From positions 1-54,738 of the forward strand of contig JAGLED010000014.1 in assembly GCA_023145215.1 (NCBI GenBank): a stretch of DNA of 54,738 nt, read 5' to 3'. Made by a program: the position numbers and the translations under genes. The stretch is from Rhodospirillales bacterium (GTDB lineage Bacteria; Pseudomonadota; Alphaproteobacteria; Rhodospirillales; Casp-alpha2). This document shows positions 34,675 through 43,816 of this stretch, piece after piece (positions within the stretch are counted from its first letter, which is position 1; each line of letters starts with the position of its first letter). The notes below the pieces were generated by a model, which was given only the letters and a program-made list of their open reading frames with translations, was not told the origin of the DNA and ran no database searches.

Positions 34675-35472
34675 TTAGCCGTTCGCTTCCGCTACCGCAC
34701 GACGGGCGAGGACGCCGATCAGGTGCGCACGGTATTCGCGGCTTGCGTGAATGTCATTATTCAGGTCATCGGCCGGCACCATGCCGTCCTTGATGCTGTC
34801 CGGGCTGAAGCTGGCGGTCAGCGCCTGTTCCATTTCGGCGACCCGGAATACGCAGGGGCCGGCGCCGGTCACGGCGACGCGGACGGTGTTGCCGAACTTC
34901 GCCACCATCACAGCGACCAAGGCATAGCGGGTCGCCGGGTTCGGGAACTTGATGTAACCGGCGGCTTCCGGAATGGGGAAGCTGATTTCGGTGATCAGTT
35001 CGCCTTCGTTGAGCGCGGTGTCGAACATCCCGGTGAAGAAATTGTCGGCCTCGATCTCGCGTTCGCTGGTGACGACCGTCGCGCCGAGGCCGAGCACGGC
35101 TGCCGGATAGTCGGCTGCCGGATCGTTGTTGGCGACCGAGCCGCCAATAGTGCCGCGGTTACGCACATGCGGATCGCCGATGCCGCCGGCCAGTTTGGCA
35201 AGCGCCGGGATGGCCGATTTGATGTCGGCGTTCGCCGCGACCTCGGCGTGGCATGTCATCGCCTTGACCGAAATGCTGTCGCCACCGGCGGAAATTCCGG
35301 AAAGACCATCGACACGGGCCAGTGAGATCAGGTCCGACGGCATGGCCAGGCGCTGCTTGAGGACCGGGATAAGGGTCTGACCGCCGGCCAGGAACTGCCC
35401 GTCGTCGCTTTCGCCAAGCGCGGTTTTCACGTCGTCGACGGAGGTGGGGTTTTTGATACCGAAATCGTACAT
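34675..35472 (-). CDS. CoxM-like FAD-binding medium subunit
   Basis: The 265-residue flavoprotein subunit has the two FAD motifs of the family, AGGQTLIP (about 29-36) and TIGGSVANNDPAADYPA (about 106-122), and ends with the CO dehydrogenase flavoprotein C-terminal domain. It passes electrons from the [2Fe-2S] subunit to FAD and on to the respiratory chain or another acceptor. ATG 35472 lies 2 bp after the coxS stop; the same frame stays open far into coxS but only as overlap. It ends 15 bp before coxL. Confidence 0.95.
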   Translation of the reverse strand: MYDFGIKNPTSVDDVKTALGESDDGQFLAGGQTLIPVLKQRLAMPSDLISLARVDGLSGISAGGDSISVKAMTCHAEVAANADIKSAIPALAKLAGGIGDPHVRNRGTIGGSVANNDPAADYPAAVLGLGATVVTSEREIEADNFFTGMFDTALNEGELITEISFPIPEAAGYIKFPNPATRYALVAVMVAKFGNTVRVAVTGAGPCVFRVAEMEQALTASFSPDSIKDGMVPADDLNNDIHASREYRAHLIGVLARRAVAEANG

Positions 35473-35474
35473 TG

Positions 35475-35942
<468 letters not shown>

Positions 35943-36061
35943 ATACTTCTCCCCCCGGAATGTCTTAAAGGGCCAAGAACAGGCCCCGGGCACTCTCGTT
36001 CAAATGTTCGTAACACAAAGCACACCGCCACACCGGGGCGCCGGGTGGCAGATCGCCTGTG

Positions 36062-36082
36062 CCAATCCTATATAAAAATTGG
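36062..36082. promoter_or_regulatory. Inverted repeat in the coxS-coxG promoter gap
   Basis: CCAAT (36062-36066) and ATTGG (36078-36082) flank an AT-rich core containing TATATAAAA in the 231-bp gap between coxS and coxG. The arrangement could be an operator laid over a -10 element. The arms are only 5 bp, so chance is possible. Confidence 0.35.
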
Positions 36083-36173
36083 GGATGACGCCGGGCGTTG
36101 CAAGTCTTTATACATTCTCATAACAATTCCGACCGAATTTCGGCTGCCCGGCAAGGATACTGGAGAGTTTTTT

Positions 36174-36821
36174 ATGAAGTTATCCGATGAAAAGCGTCTT
36201 GATGCGCCGAGAGAGGAAGTCTGGCGTGGCCTGAACGACCCGGACATTCTCAAGCAGTCGATTCCGGGCTGCGAGTCGCTGGAACAGATTTCCGACACTG
36301 AGTTCGAAGCCGAAGTCCGTGCCAAGGTTGGTCCGGTGAAGGCCAAATTCAAGGGTAGCGTGAAGCTTACCGATCTCAACCCGCCCGAAAGCTATCGCAT
36401 TTCCGGTGAGGGCAAGGGCGGTGCCGCCGGGTTTGCCAAGGGCGGCGCGCTGGTGACCCTGACCGAGGACGGGGACGGCACGATCCTGAAGTATGACGTC
36501 GACGCCGACGTTGGCGGAAAGCTCGCGCAGATCGGTGGTCGGCTTCTCGAGGGTACATCGAAAAAGCTCGCCGGCGAGTTCTTCGACAATTTCGAGAATG
36601 CACTCAAGGGAGGCGGCAGCAGCGATTCGGCCGCCGAGGGTTCAGGCCAAAACACCGACGCCGAACCCGAAACCGATACGGCACCCGCTGAATCCGCGCC
36701 GTCGCAGCCCGCACCGGCCGAACGCACGGTATCGGAATCCGGGACCGGCGTTTCCAAGATTCTCGTTATTATCGGGGCCGTGCTCGTGATCGGTGCTTTG
36801 GCGTTGACGATTATGCAGTAA
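36174..36821 (+). CDS. coxG: CoxG-like SRPBCC protein with C-terminal membrane anchor
   Basis: The 215-residue protein has an N-terminal CoxG/SRPBCC domain (about 1-145: EVWRGLNDPDILKQSIPGCESL, GEGKGGAAGFAKGGA, LEGTSKKLAGEFFDNFENAL), a low-complexity Pro/Ala/Glu linker (about 148-188) and one C-terminal membrane helix (ILVIIGAVLVIGALALTIM). CoxG is known to anchor or recruit Cox enzymes at the membrane; the tail here fits that role. ATG 36174 follows TGGAGAG. The gene is divergent from the coxSML operon and is probably co-regulated with it. The FMN reductase gene follows after 12 bp. Confidence 0.93.
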   Translation: MKLSDEKRLDAPREEVWRGLNDPDILKQSIPGCESLEQISDTEFEAEVRAKVGPVKAKFKGSVKLTDLNPPESYRISGEGKGGAAGFAKGGALVTLTEDGDGTILKYDVDADVGGKLAQIGGRLLEGTSKKLAGEFFDNFENALKGGGSSDSAAEGSGQNTDAEPETDTAPAESAPSQPAPAERTVSESGTGVSKILVIIGAVLVIGALALTIMQ

Positions 36822-36833
36822 CGGGTGGGCGGC

Positions 36834-37301
36834 ATGGCCGATAAGACGCTTTTGATCGTCGGCCACGTTCCGTCTCCGAACACGCAAGCGCTCCGCGATG
36901 CGGTCGAGGCGGGGGCGAACGCCGAAGAGATCGACGGGGTTCGCGTTCTCGCCAAAAGTCCCTTCGACACCGATGCCGACGACGTGCTTTCCGCGGATGC
37001 GATCATCCTCGGGACGACCGAGAACCTCGGTTATATGTCGGGCGCACTGAAGGATTTCTTCGACCGCACATATTATGGGGTGATCGAGGAAAAGCAGGGT
37101 CTGCCTTATGCGCTATACGTGCGCGCCGGGCTCGACGGTACCGGTACCATCAAGGGCTTACAGTCGATTGTGACCGGGCTTCGTTGGAAGGCGGTCCGCG
37201 ATCCGCTTTTGTTGCACGGGGAATGGCAGGAGGCGTTTACCGATGACGCGCACGAGTTGGGCCAGCTCGTCGCCGCGGGTCTCGAGGCGGGCGTCTTTTA
37301 A
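36834..37301 (+). CDS. Flavodoxin-like NADPH-dependent FMN reductase family protein
   Basis: The 155-residue protein has a flavodoxin-type fold: LLIVGHVPSPNTQAL (phosphate-binding loop) at the N-terminus and ILGTTENLGYMSGALKDFFDR (about 58-78), the usual FMN-binding loop of the NAD(P)H-dependent FMN reductase family. ATG 36834 has GGGTGGG upstream; a GTG at 36825 is in frame. It follows coxG by 12 bp, so it may supply or take electrons in the Cox-like system, which is inference. No partner reductase is nearby. Confidence 0.87.
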   Translation: MADKTLLIVGHVPSPNTQALRDAVEAGANAEEIDGVRVLAKSPFDTDADDVLSADAIILGTTENLGYMSGALKDFFDRTYYGVIEEKQGLPYALYVRAGLDGTGTIKGLQSIVTGLRWKAVRDPLLLHGEWQEAFTDDAHELGQLVAAGLEAGVF

Positions 37302-37308
37302 GTCTCTT

Positions 37309-37503
37309 CTAGCTCACAATCCTCACGCAGAATTGGCCCAACGCTTCCTTCCAGAGCCACGCCACGGGGCCGACCTCGGCATAGACGATAAGAATGTTTT
37401 CGCCGAGGCGTTCCACCGGGACCTGAATCAGGTCGAGGAAATCGTTCAACTCTTTTGCGGAGAGGCATTGCGGGAGAGACACCGGTCGTACCGAATCGTC
37501 CAT
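37309..37503 (-). CDS. Small hypothetical protein (64 residues)
   Basis: This short frame encodes SAKELNDFLDLIQVPVERLG and a C-terminal AEVGPVAWLWKEALGQF stretch, with GC-rich third positions like the neighbouring genes. No family is recognised. The ATG at 37503 abuts a strong inverted repeat (37504-37550), and no Shine-Dalgarno sequence is seen. On the minus strand GATAAT lies 9 bases before the ATG, so a leaderless transcript is possible. A longer frame to 37584 would read through the palindrome and looks less likely. It converges with the FMN reductase gene. Confidence 0.45.
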   Translation of the reverse strand: MDDSVRPVSLPQCLSAKELNDFLDLIQVPVERLGENILIVYAEVGPVAWLWKEALGQFCVRIVS

Positions 37504-37550
37504 GTGTAAAAGATTATCACGAAAAGATATCGCAGTGATAAATTTTACAC
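37504..37550. promoter_or_regulatory. Large imperfect inverted repeat (probable operator)
   Basis: GTGTAAAAGATTATCAC (37504-37520) and GTGATAAATTTTACAC (37535-37550) are inverted copies differing by one bulged or mismatched position, around a 14-base AT-rich centre. It sits directly before the ATG of the small minus-strand gene and about 140 bp before the D-amino-acid transaminase gene. A dimeric or tetrameric regulator site, or an RNA hairpin, would explain it. Confidence 0.6.
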
Positions 37551-37692
37551 TGCAGCGCACAAGAAACAGTTGTGCCGGAAACACACAAACGAACCGGTGT
37601 CTCTCGCGGCCATGCGGCGGGTATTGAAAACCCCGGGGCGTTTGGCCACAGTGTCAGCCCCAATTTGACGATCCCGAAACAAGGAGACCCAG

Positions 37693-38541
37693 ATGAGCCG
37701 CATCGTCTATGTGAACGGCGAGTACCTGCCTGAGGAAGACGCCAAAATTTCCGTATTTGACCGTGGCTTTCTGTTCGCCGACGGCGTTTATGAGGTTTCC
37801 GCGGTGATCGACGGAAAGCTGATCGATAACGAGGCGCACCTGGCGCGTCTGAAGCGCTCCATGAGCGAATTGAAGATGACGCCCCCGGCGACGGGCGACG
37901 AGATCATCGCGATCATGGAGCAGATGGTCGAACGCAACGGGATCGACGAAGGACTGGTTTATCTGCAGGTGACGCGTGGTGCCGCCGATCGGGATTTCGC
38001 CATGCCGACCGATGCGACGCCGTCGCTGGTCATGTTCACCCAGAAAAAGACGCTCGCCAAGAATCCAGTCGCCGATAAGGGGATTTCGGTGATCACGGTG
38101 CCCGACATCCGCTGGAAACGTCGCGACATCAAGACGGTCGCCCTTTTGCCGGCGTCGATGGCCAAGCAGGCAGCGCTGGACGCGGGCGCCAACGACGCCT
38201 GGTTCGTCGAGGATGGCTTCGTCAACGAAGGGAGCTCGAACAACGCCTTTATCGTTACCGAAGACGGCAAGATCATCACCCGGCATCTGGGGAACGAAAT
38301 CCTGCACGGGATTACCCGCAAGGCCGTGATGGAACTGGCGAGGCGCGAAAATCTGGAAATCGAAGAACGGCCGTTTACTCCGGAAGAGGCTTACGACGCG
38401 CGCGAAGCGTTTTCGACCAGTGCGTCGGCGTTCGTCATGCCGGTGATCAAGATCGACGATCACACGCTTGGGAACGGGGTCCCGGGCCCGGTAACGGACA
38501 AGCTCCGCAAGCTCTACATCGAAATGGCGAAGGCCGGTTGA
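37693..38541 (+). CDS. dat: D-amino-acid transaminase
   Basis: The 282-residue fold-type IV PLP enzyme begins IVYVNGEYLPEEDAKISVFDRGFLFADGVYEV (first 20: IVYVNGEYLPEEDAKISVFD), with the PLP-lysine in RRDIKTVALLP (about 146) and the EEGSSNN-like loop VNEGSSNNAFIV. It interconverts D-alanine, D-glutamate and their 2-oxo acids, feeding D-amino acids to or from the cell wall. The SDR gene starts 1 bp after its stop, so the pair is one operon. An AAGGAG site precedes the ATG. Branched-chain aminotransferase or ADC lyase are less likely from the N-terminus. Confidence 0.92.
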   Translation: MSRIVYVNGEYLPEEDAKISVFDRGFLFADGVYEVSAVIDGKLIDNEAHLARLKRSMSELKMTPPATGDEIIAIMEQMVERNGIDEGLVYLQVTRGAADRDFAMPTDATPSLVMFTQKKTLAKNPVADKGISVITVPDIRWKRRDIKTVALLPASMAKQAALDAGANDAWFVEDGFVNEGSSNNAFIVTEDGKIITRHLGNEILHGITRKAVMELARRENLEIEERPFTPEEAYDAREAFSTSASAFVMPVIKIDDHTLGNGVPGPVTDKLRKLYIEMAKAG

Positions 38542-38542
38542 C

Positions 38543-39337
38543 ATGCGACTTAAGAACAAGACCGCCATCGTTGTTGGCGCCGGCCAACAACCGGGTGAGA
38601 CCATGGGTAACGGGCGCGCCGTGGCGCTGCGCTTCGCGCAGGAAGGCGCACGGGTACTTTGTGTGGATATCTCGGAAGAGCGCGCGCAGCAAACCGTAGA
38701 GCAGATCTGTAACGAGGGCGGCGAGGCGGAAGCGTTCATGGTCGACGTCACCGACGAGGGCTCATGTCGGCACGTCGCCGAGGAGGCGCAAAAGCGCTTC
38801 GGGCGGGTCGATATTCTGCATAACAACGTCGGCCGCTCCCAGGGAGATCGCAATACCGTCGACATGGATTCCGACATGTGGGACGAACTGATGGCGCTCA
38901 ATCTCAAGTCGATGTTTCTGATGAGCAAACATGTGCTGCCCATCATGCAGGATCAGGGATCGGGCGTGATCATCAACGTTTCGTCGACGTCGTCGTTCGC
39001 CGCGCGTCAGACCGTCACCTACAAGACATCGAAGGGCGCGGTAAACACGTTCACCCAGCACCTGGCGTTCGAGAACGCGCGCTTCGGTATTCGCGCCAAC
39101 GCGATCCTGCCGGGCCTGATGGATACCCCCATGGCGATCGAACGCCGTGCCCGCGAACAGAATCTGGATCGCGATGCGGTGCGCGAAAGCCGGAGCAAAT
39201 TGGTGCCGCTACAGAACCATGTCGGCAATGCCTGGGACGTCGCCAACGCGGCGTTGTTCCTGGCTTCTGACGAAGCGCGCTACATCACCGGTGTTCTGTT
39301 GCCGGTCGACGGCGGGCTGCTTGTCAAGATCGGCTGA
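38543..39337 (+). CDS. Short-chain dehydrogenase/reductase
   Basis: The 264-residue SDR has the cofactor motif VVGAGQQPGETMGNGRA with a few extra residues in the glycine-rich turn, an NNVG motif (LHNNVGRS), the catalytic Ser in NVSSTSSFAA and the YKTSK tetrad (Tyr about 155, Lys about 159). The acidic VDI after beta-2 suggests NAD preference. The C-terminal GVLLPVDGGLLVKIG closes the fold. It follows the D-amino-acid transaminase gene by 1 bp; the substrate is unknown. A hydroxy-acid from D-amino acid turnover is a guess from context. Confidence 0.94.
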   Translation: MRLKNKTAIVVGAGQQPGETMGNGRAVALRFAQEGARVLCVDISEERAQQTVEQICNEGGEAEAFMVDVTDEGSCRHVAEEAQKRFGRVDILHNNVGRSQGDRNTVDMDSDMWDELMALNLKSMFLMSKHVLPIMQDQGSGVIINVSSTSSFAARQTVTYKTSKGAVNTFTQHLAFENARFGIRANAILPGLMDTPMAIERRAREQNLDRDAVRESRSKLVPLQNHVGNAWDVANAALFLASDEARYITGVLLPVDGGLLVKIG

Positions 39338-39344
39338 GTTAATA

Positions 39345-39671
39345 TCAGGCGTTGCCGCTTTCCGGCTTAGCACGTTCGGCCTCGCCGGCGGCGGTGGTCG
39401 AACGATCAACTAGCATCTTGGCGAGATTGGCGGTGACGTCGGCGGGCGCATGGATCATGCGCGCCCGGACAGCGACGGCCATGGCCAGTGCCTGAAGGAC
39501 GTCGCCGTTCGCCGTTTCCCCGCAGATATTGATGTCTTTGTCGACAGCGTCGAGCACCGCCGTCAGCAGTTGATTGACGCGCATCGGCGATGCGGTTTCA
39601 TCATGCAGGGGAAAAGTGATGTCGAGAATATCGCCGGTCGCGGTCTCTACGCGGTAGGGCAGGGGGCGCAT
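39345..39671 (-). CDS. Hypothetical protein (108 residues)
   Basis: I do not recognise this 108-residue protein. It has an N-terminal beta-rich half (YRVETATGDILDITFPL) and a helical central part (MRVNQLLTAVLDAVDKD, VLQALAMAVAVRARMI), then a charged Ala/Glu-rich tail that is probably disordered. There is no signal peptide or membrane helix. A GGGAGA site lies before the ATG, and third positions are GC-rich, so it looks real. It converges with the SDR gene and is 63 bp downstream of the DUF983 gene on the same strand. Confidence 0.75.
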   Translation of the reverse strand: MRPLPYRVETATGDILDITFPLHDETASPMRVNQLLTAVLDAVDKDINICGETANGDVLQALAMAVAVRARMIHAPADVTANLAKMLVDRSTTAAGEAERAKPESGNA

Positions 39672-39734
39672 AGCGGTCTCCCTCTCAGTTCAACGTCTTC
39701 GCTGCCCCCAAGATGATGAACGACGCCCCGAGAT

Positions 39735-40133
39735 TCAAGCGCCGCCGGGCTTGGTCGGAATCTCGGTCGAGCGGTGCTTGTGTTGGAGCGCAACGCCTAT
39801 CCCCTTGAGACGCGGCAACAGCCAGAGCGTCAGCAGCGTGCCGATAGGTCCCCAAAGAACGATATGGACCCAGATGGCGGGTTCGTACTTGAATTCGACC
39901 CAGACGGCGAGGGCAACGAGCACGGTCCCCAGGATCAACAGGGCCGGTACCACGGCGCCGTCGCCGGCGTCGTGTTCGCTGAGAACCAACCCGCAGACCG
40001 GGCATTCATCGACGATTTCAAGGCGGCCCTTGAAAATCCGGCCCTGACCGCAACGCGGGCAACGCCCGGCAAAGCCGAGGCCGATGGTTTCCTTGATCGT
40101 TCGTTCCGGATAGTCCGGCTGGGTATCGTTCAT
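39735..40133 (-). CDS. DUF983 family membrane protein with zinc-ribbon Cys pairs
   Basis: The 132-residue protein has two CxxC pairs in GRCPRCGQGRIF and ECPVCGLVLSEHD, then two membrane helices (VPALLILGTVLVALAVWVEF and IWVHIVLWGPIGTLLTLWLL). This layout is DUF983, a conserved alphaproteobacterial family of unknown function often near cytochrome oxidase or nucleoside-phosphate genes. ATG 40133 has AAGGA 7 bases upstream; a start at 40169 is in frame. The neighbours here give no clue. Confidence 0.9.
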   Translation of the reverse strand: MNDTQPDYPERTIKETIGLGFAGRCPRCGQGRIFKGRLEIVDECPVCGLVLSEHDAGDGAVVPALLILGTVLVALAVWVEFKYEPAIWVHIVLWGPIGTLLTLWLLPRLKGIGVALQHKHRSTEIPTKPGGA

Positions 40134-40248
40134 GTGCATTCCTTTAACGCGGGCAATATCAATATACAAAATGTGAATATGTATGAAAGGCCCGTCGATG
40201 CAAGGGCTCGCCCTTGCCTGACACCCTTGCCGAGCTTAAAACCCGCGC

Positions 40249-42060
40249 ATGGCACCCCCGCTTTTGACCCTGACCGACATTGCGCTGACCTTCGGCGGCA
40301 CGCCGCTTCTGGACGGTGCGGAGATGTCCGTTCAACCGGGCGCGCGCATTTGCCTGGTCGGGCGCAACGGCTCAGGTAAGTCGACGTTCCTGAAGATTGC
40401 CGCGGGCGAGATCGAGCCCGATGGGGGGGAGGTGTTCCGCCAGCCGGATGCGACGATTCGTTATTTGAACCAGGAGCCCGATCTTTCGGGCTTCGAAACG
40501 GTTATGGCATTCGTCGAGGCGGGGCTTGCCCCCGGTGACGAGCCACATGTCGCGCAGATGCTGTTGGGCGATCTCGGGCTCACTGGTGACGAAAACCCGG
40601 CGACGTTGTCGGGCGGCGAACGTCGGCGCGCCGCGTTGGCCCGCGCGCTGGCGCCGAGGCCGGATATTCTTTTGCTCGACGAGCCGACCAACCACCTGGA
40701 TCTGCCTGCAATCGAATGGCTTGAGCGTGAACTCAAGAGCCGCCGAGCGGCACTGGTGCTTATTTCGCACGACAGACGTTTCCTTGAGAATCTCTCGGAT
40801 GCGGTGATCTGGCTCGACCGCGGCCGGACCATGCGGCTCGACAAGGGGTTCGCGGATTTCGACGATTGGCGCGATGAAATCCTCGAGCGCGAAGAGACCG
40901 AGCGACACAAACTCGACCGCAAGATCGTCGCCGAGACGGCGTGGCTGCACAAGGGCGTGACGGCTAGACGCAAACGCAACATGGGGCGTCTGCGGGCCCT
41001 TCATGATCTCCGCAAGACCCGTCAGGACCTACGGTCGACGGCGGGCGAAGTGAAGATCACGTCAAGTGACGCCGAAGCTTCGGGTAAGCGCGTGATCGAA
41101 GCGGAGCACATCTTCAAAAGCTATGACGGGCGGACAGTGGTCGATGATTTTTCGACCCGGATACTAAGGGGTGACCGGCTCGGCCTGATCGGTCCCAACG
41201 GGGCCGGCAAGACGACGCTGCTTAATATGCTGACCGGGACGCTGAAACCGGATTCGGGGATAGTCACGCTCGGCACCACGCTCAAGATCGCGACACTGGA
41301 TCAGAACCGCGAGCAACTGGCCCCCAACATGTCGATGCGGGATGCCCTCACCGGGGGCAGCGGCGACAGTGTGACGGTTGGCGGTCAGCAGCGTCATGTG
41401 ATCGGGTACATGAAGGACTTCCTGTTCGATCCGATCCAGGCGCAGACGCCGGTTTCGGCGTTATCGGGCGGGGAGCGGGGACGGCTGATGCTGGCGCGCG
41501 CCATGACGCGGCCATCGAACTTATTGGTGTTGGACGAGCCGACCAACGACCTTGATCTCGAAACCCTCGATCTGTTGCAGGAAATGATTGCGGACTATGC
41601 GGGCACGGTGCTGATCGTCAGCCACGACCGGGATTTCCTCGATCGTGTTGTGACGTCGGTGATCAACTTCGAAGGCGACGGCAAATGGCAGGAGTACGCT
41701 GGCGGCTATTCGGACATGTTGCACCAGCGGGGCCGGGGCATGGAATCCCGGGCCAGACCAGAAACGCCGGACAGACCTAGGAAAGCCGAAAAACAGGAGA
41801 AGCCCAAAGGGAATTCGAAGCAGCGTATGTCATTCAAGGACAAGCACGCGCTGGAAACGCTTCCCGGCCGGATTGCCAAACTGGAAGCGGAGAGCAAGCG
41901 CCTCCAGGCGAAGCTCGCAGATCCGTCGTTCTATCAGCGCGACGCGGCTGGGTTCGATCAAGAAAGCCGCAAGCTTGCCGACGTCAGCCGTGACCTTGCC
42001 TCGGCGGAAGAGGAATGGCTGCGGCTCGAGATGCTTCGCGAAGAGATCGAAAACGCCTAA
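40249..42060 (+). CDS. uup: ABC-F family ATPase (Uup-like)
   Basis: The 603-residue soluble protein has two ABC cassettes: Walker A GRNGSGKST and GPNGAGKTT, signatures LSGGERRRAALARAL and LSGGERGRLMLARAM, and Walker B LLLDEPTNHLD and LVLDEPTNDLD. The interdomain linker (about 195-270) is rich in charged residues, and a C-terminal coiled coil (about 535-603, RIAKLEAESKRLQAKL) is the Uup C-terminal domain. ABC-F proteins act on the ribosome or on branched DNA intermediates (Uup), not in transport. It is a single gene converging with the SleB-type gene. Uup is preferred over EttA because of the coiled coil. Confidence 0.94.
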   Translation: MAPPLLTLTDIALTFGGTPLLDGAEMSVQPGARICLVGRNGSGKSTFLKIAAGEIEPDGGEVFRQPDATIRYLNQEPDLSGFETVMAFVEAGLAPGDEPHVAQMLLGDLGLTGDENPATLSGGERRRAALARALAPRPDILLLDEPTNHLDLPAIEWLERELKSRRAALVLISHDRRFLENLSDAVIWLDRGRTMRLDKGFADFDDWRDEILEREETERHKLDRKIVAETAWLHKGVTARRKRNMGRLRALHDLRKTRQDLRSTAGEVKITSSDAEASGKRVIEAEHIFKSYDGRTVVDDFSTRILRGDRLGLIGPNGAGKTTLLNMLTGTLKPDSGIVTLGTTLKIATLDQNREQLAPNMSMRDALTGGSGDSVTVGGQQRHVIGYMKDFLFDPIQAQTPVSALSGGERGRLMLARAMTRPSNLLVLDEPTNDLDLETLDLLQEMIADYAGTVLIVSHDRDFLDRVVTSVINFEGDGKWQEYAGGYSDMLHQRGRGMESRARPETPDRPRKAEKQEKPKGNSKQRMSFKDKHALETLPGRIAKLEAESKRLQAKLADPSFYQRDAAGFDQESRKLADVSRDLASAEEEWLRLEMLREEIENA

Positions 42061-42068
42061 TTGCCTTA

Positions 42069-42686
42069 TCAGCGGGTCGCGACTTCAGACTCGACATTTT
42101 CCGTGACCTGCACGTTCTTCGGCGTCGGCAGCTTGTAAAAGATGTGCCGGCCGATTTTGGTCAGGCGCTGTTTGGCCCCGGCCCAATGTGGGTTCACATA
42201 ATCGGCGTGATACCACAGCGCACCGTTCGTCGGGTCGGCGGCGATGCCGGCGCTGACAAGACGTGCCAGCGTCGTGGCACGTCGCCATGCGGTGGCATTT
42301 AGCGGCTCGTCTTTCTTGCCGTCACACCACCAGGAAAATTGGCAACGGTGGCGGCGTGCTTCGCCACCCTGGCGGACGACGTCGCAGACGTTAGACGGGA
42401 ACAGGGGGCTCTCGACACGGTTGAGCGTGACGGCGGCCACGGCGAGCTGACCGGGAATCGGTTCCGAGCGTGCTTCCCAATAGATGTTGAGCGCAAGGCA
42501 TCGCAGCTGTTCCAGCCGGGCTTCGTCGCTTTGATGGGCGATGAAATTTGCTGCAGGTGCGAAAAGCCTCTGGGTCCCGGTGATCCGGGAATCCGCCTCG
42601 GCTGCATCACGGGTCAAAGCAGGCAACAAAAAAACGCTGACAATTAGCCCAGAAGCCAAAGCCAGCGCCAAACTATGACGCGACAT
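42069..42686 (-). CDS. SleB/CwlJ-type cell wall hydrolase
   Basis: The 205-residue protein has an N-terminal hydrophobic export signal or anchor (LALALASGLIVSVFLLPALT) and a Hydrolase_2 (SleB) domain at about 65-195: LNIYWEARSEPIPGQ with the catalytic Glu, AAVTLNRVESPLFPSNVC, CQFSWWCDGK and GALWYHADYVNP. The family includes spore-cortex lytic transglycosylases; in Gram-negative non-spore-formers it probably trims peptidoglycan in the periplasm. It is a single gene, divergent from galU across 166 bp. Confidence 0.93.
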   Translation of the reverse strand: MSRHSLALALASGLIVSVFLLPALTRDAAEADSRITGTQRLFAPAANFIAHQSDEARLEQLRCLALNIYWEARSEPIPGQLAVAAVTLNRVESPLFPSNVCDVVRQGGEARRHRCQFSWWCDGKKDEPLNATAWRRATTLARLVSAGIAADPTNGALWYHADYVNPHWAGAKQRLTKIGRHIFYKLPTPKNVQVTENVESEVATR

Positions 42687-42771
42687 GTTGTGGTGTCTCC
42701 TCTATCCTGCTTCTTCCCCAGAAAAGAAGCGAGACCTCATCCTGTATCGTCGGTTTGGGAAGCTATATAAT

Positions 42772-42784
42772 TACTCGTAGTAAA
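42772..42784. promoter_or_regulatory. Small palindrome between the SleB-type gene and galU
   Basis: TTACT (42772-42776) and AGTAA (42780-42784) are inverted around CGT within an AT-rich stretch (TATATAATTACTCGTAGTAA) in the divergent promoter gap. It could be a regulator site or overlap a -10 box; the short arms keep confidence low. Confidence 0.35.
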
Positions 42785-42852
42785 TTTTCAACCCTTAATG
42801 TTGCAGTGCACAAAAAAGCCTCATTTCGGTCACTTGCGGGTCATCACGGCGC

Positions 42853-43770
42853 ATGGCATTACCAGACCAACCGAGTTTCACTCGTTTCGGGGGTATCCCA
42901 TTGAATAAACCAGTCCGAAAAGCCGTCTTGCCCGTTGCCGGTCTTGGCACGCGGTTTCTGCCGGCGACCAAATGTATGCCGAAGGAAATGCTGCCGGTCG
43001 TCGATAAGCCTTTGATCCAGTATGCTATCGAGGAAGCGGAAGCCGCCGGGATCGAGAAATTCATTCTCATCACCGGCCGCGGCAAGAACCTGATGGAAGA
43101 TCATTTCGATCACGCCTTCGAGCTTGAGCGAATATTGGAGAAGCGCGGCAAGAAGGCAGAACTTGAACTGGTCCAGCAGTTCCCGGAACCGAGCATGATC
43201 CAGTATACCCGCCAGCAGCAAGCGCTGGGTCTCGGTCATGCCGTCTGGTGTGCCAAGGATTTCGTGCACGACGAACCGTTCGCTGTGCTCCTGCCGGATG
43301 ACATGGTGCTCGCCGAAAAAGGCTGTCTCGCACAAATGATGGATGCCTATAACGAGGTCGGCGGCAACATTGTCGCCGTAACGGAAGTGCCGCGCGAGCA
43401 GACCAACCGATATGGTATTCTCGATATCGAAAGCGACGACGGGAAACTCGCCAAGGCGACCGGCCTGGTCGAAAAACCGGACCCGGCGGACGCGCCGTCC
43501 ACACTTTCGATCATCGGCCGCTACATCCTGCAGCCAGACGTGTTCGAGCACCTGGACAAGCAGATCGCAGGCGCTGGGGGTGAGATTCAACTGACCGATG
43601 CCATCGCCGCGACCCTAGACCGCGTGCCGTTTCATGGCCTCAGGTACGAGGGGACGCGTTACGATTGCGGCTCCAAGTCCGGTTTCATCGCCGCCAACGT
43701 CGCCTATGCGCTCGAGCGTCCCGATATGGCGGACGATGTGCGCGCCGCGTTGAAGGATATCCTCGACTAG
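42853..43770 (+). CDS. galU: UTP-glucose-1-phosphate uridylyltransferase
   Basis: The 305-residue enzyme makes UDP-glucose from UTP and glucose-1-phosphate for surface polysaccharides. The nucleotide-binding motif [44 protein letters not shown] with the metal Asp, and [11 protein letters not shown] are all GalU marks. ATG 42853 gives a 16-residue N-terminal extension; a TTG at 42901 would start the protein at [13 protein letters not shown], as in many homologues. It stands 46 bp before glpK, so they may be co-transcribed. Confidence 0.96.
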   Translation: MALPDQPSFTRFGGIPLNKPVRKAVLPVAGLGTRFLPATKCMPKEMLPVVDKPLIQYAIEEAEAAGIEKFILITGRGKNLMEDHFDHAFELERILEKRGKKAELELVQQFPEPSMIQYTRQQQALGLGHAVWCAKDFVHDEPFAVLLPDDMVLAEKGCLAQMMDAYNEVGGNIVAVTEVPREQTNRYGILDIESDDGKLAKATGLVEKPDPADAPSTLSIIGRYILQPDVFEHLDKQIAGAGGEIQLTDAIAATLDRVPFHGLRYEGTRYDCGSKSGFIAANVAYALERPDMADDVRAALKDILD

Positions 43771-43816
43771 AGCGCCGGCGGCATACGTCATCGGACCATT
43801 CTTGGGAGGGAATGCG

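Noticed and set aside
36080..36105. A GATGACGCCGGGCGTTG stretch resembling a riboswitch core before coxG
   Set aside because: No second helix or conserved riboswitch layout could be formed; it is probably just leader sequence.
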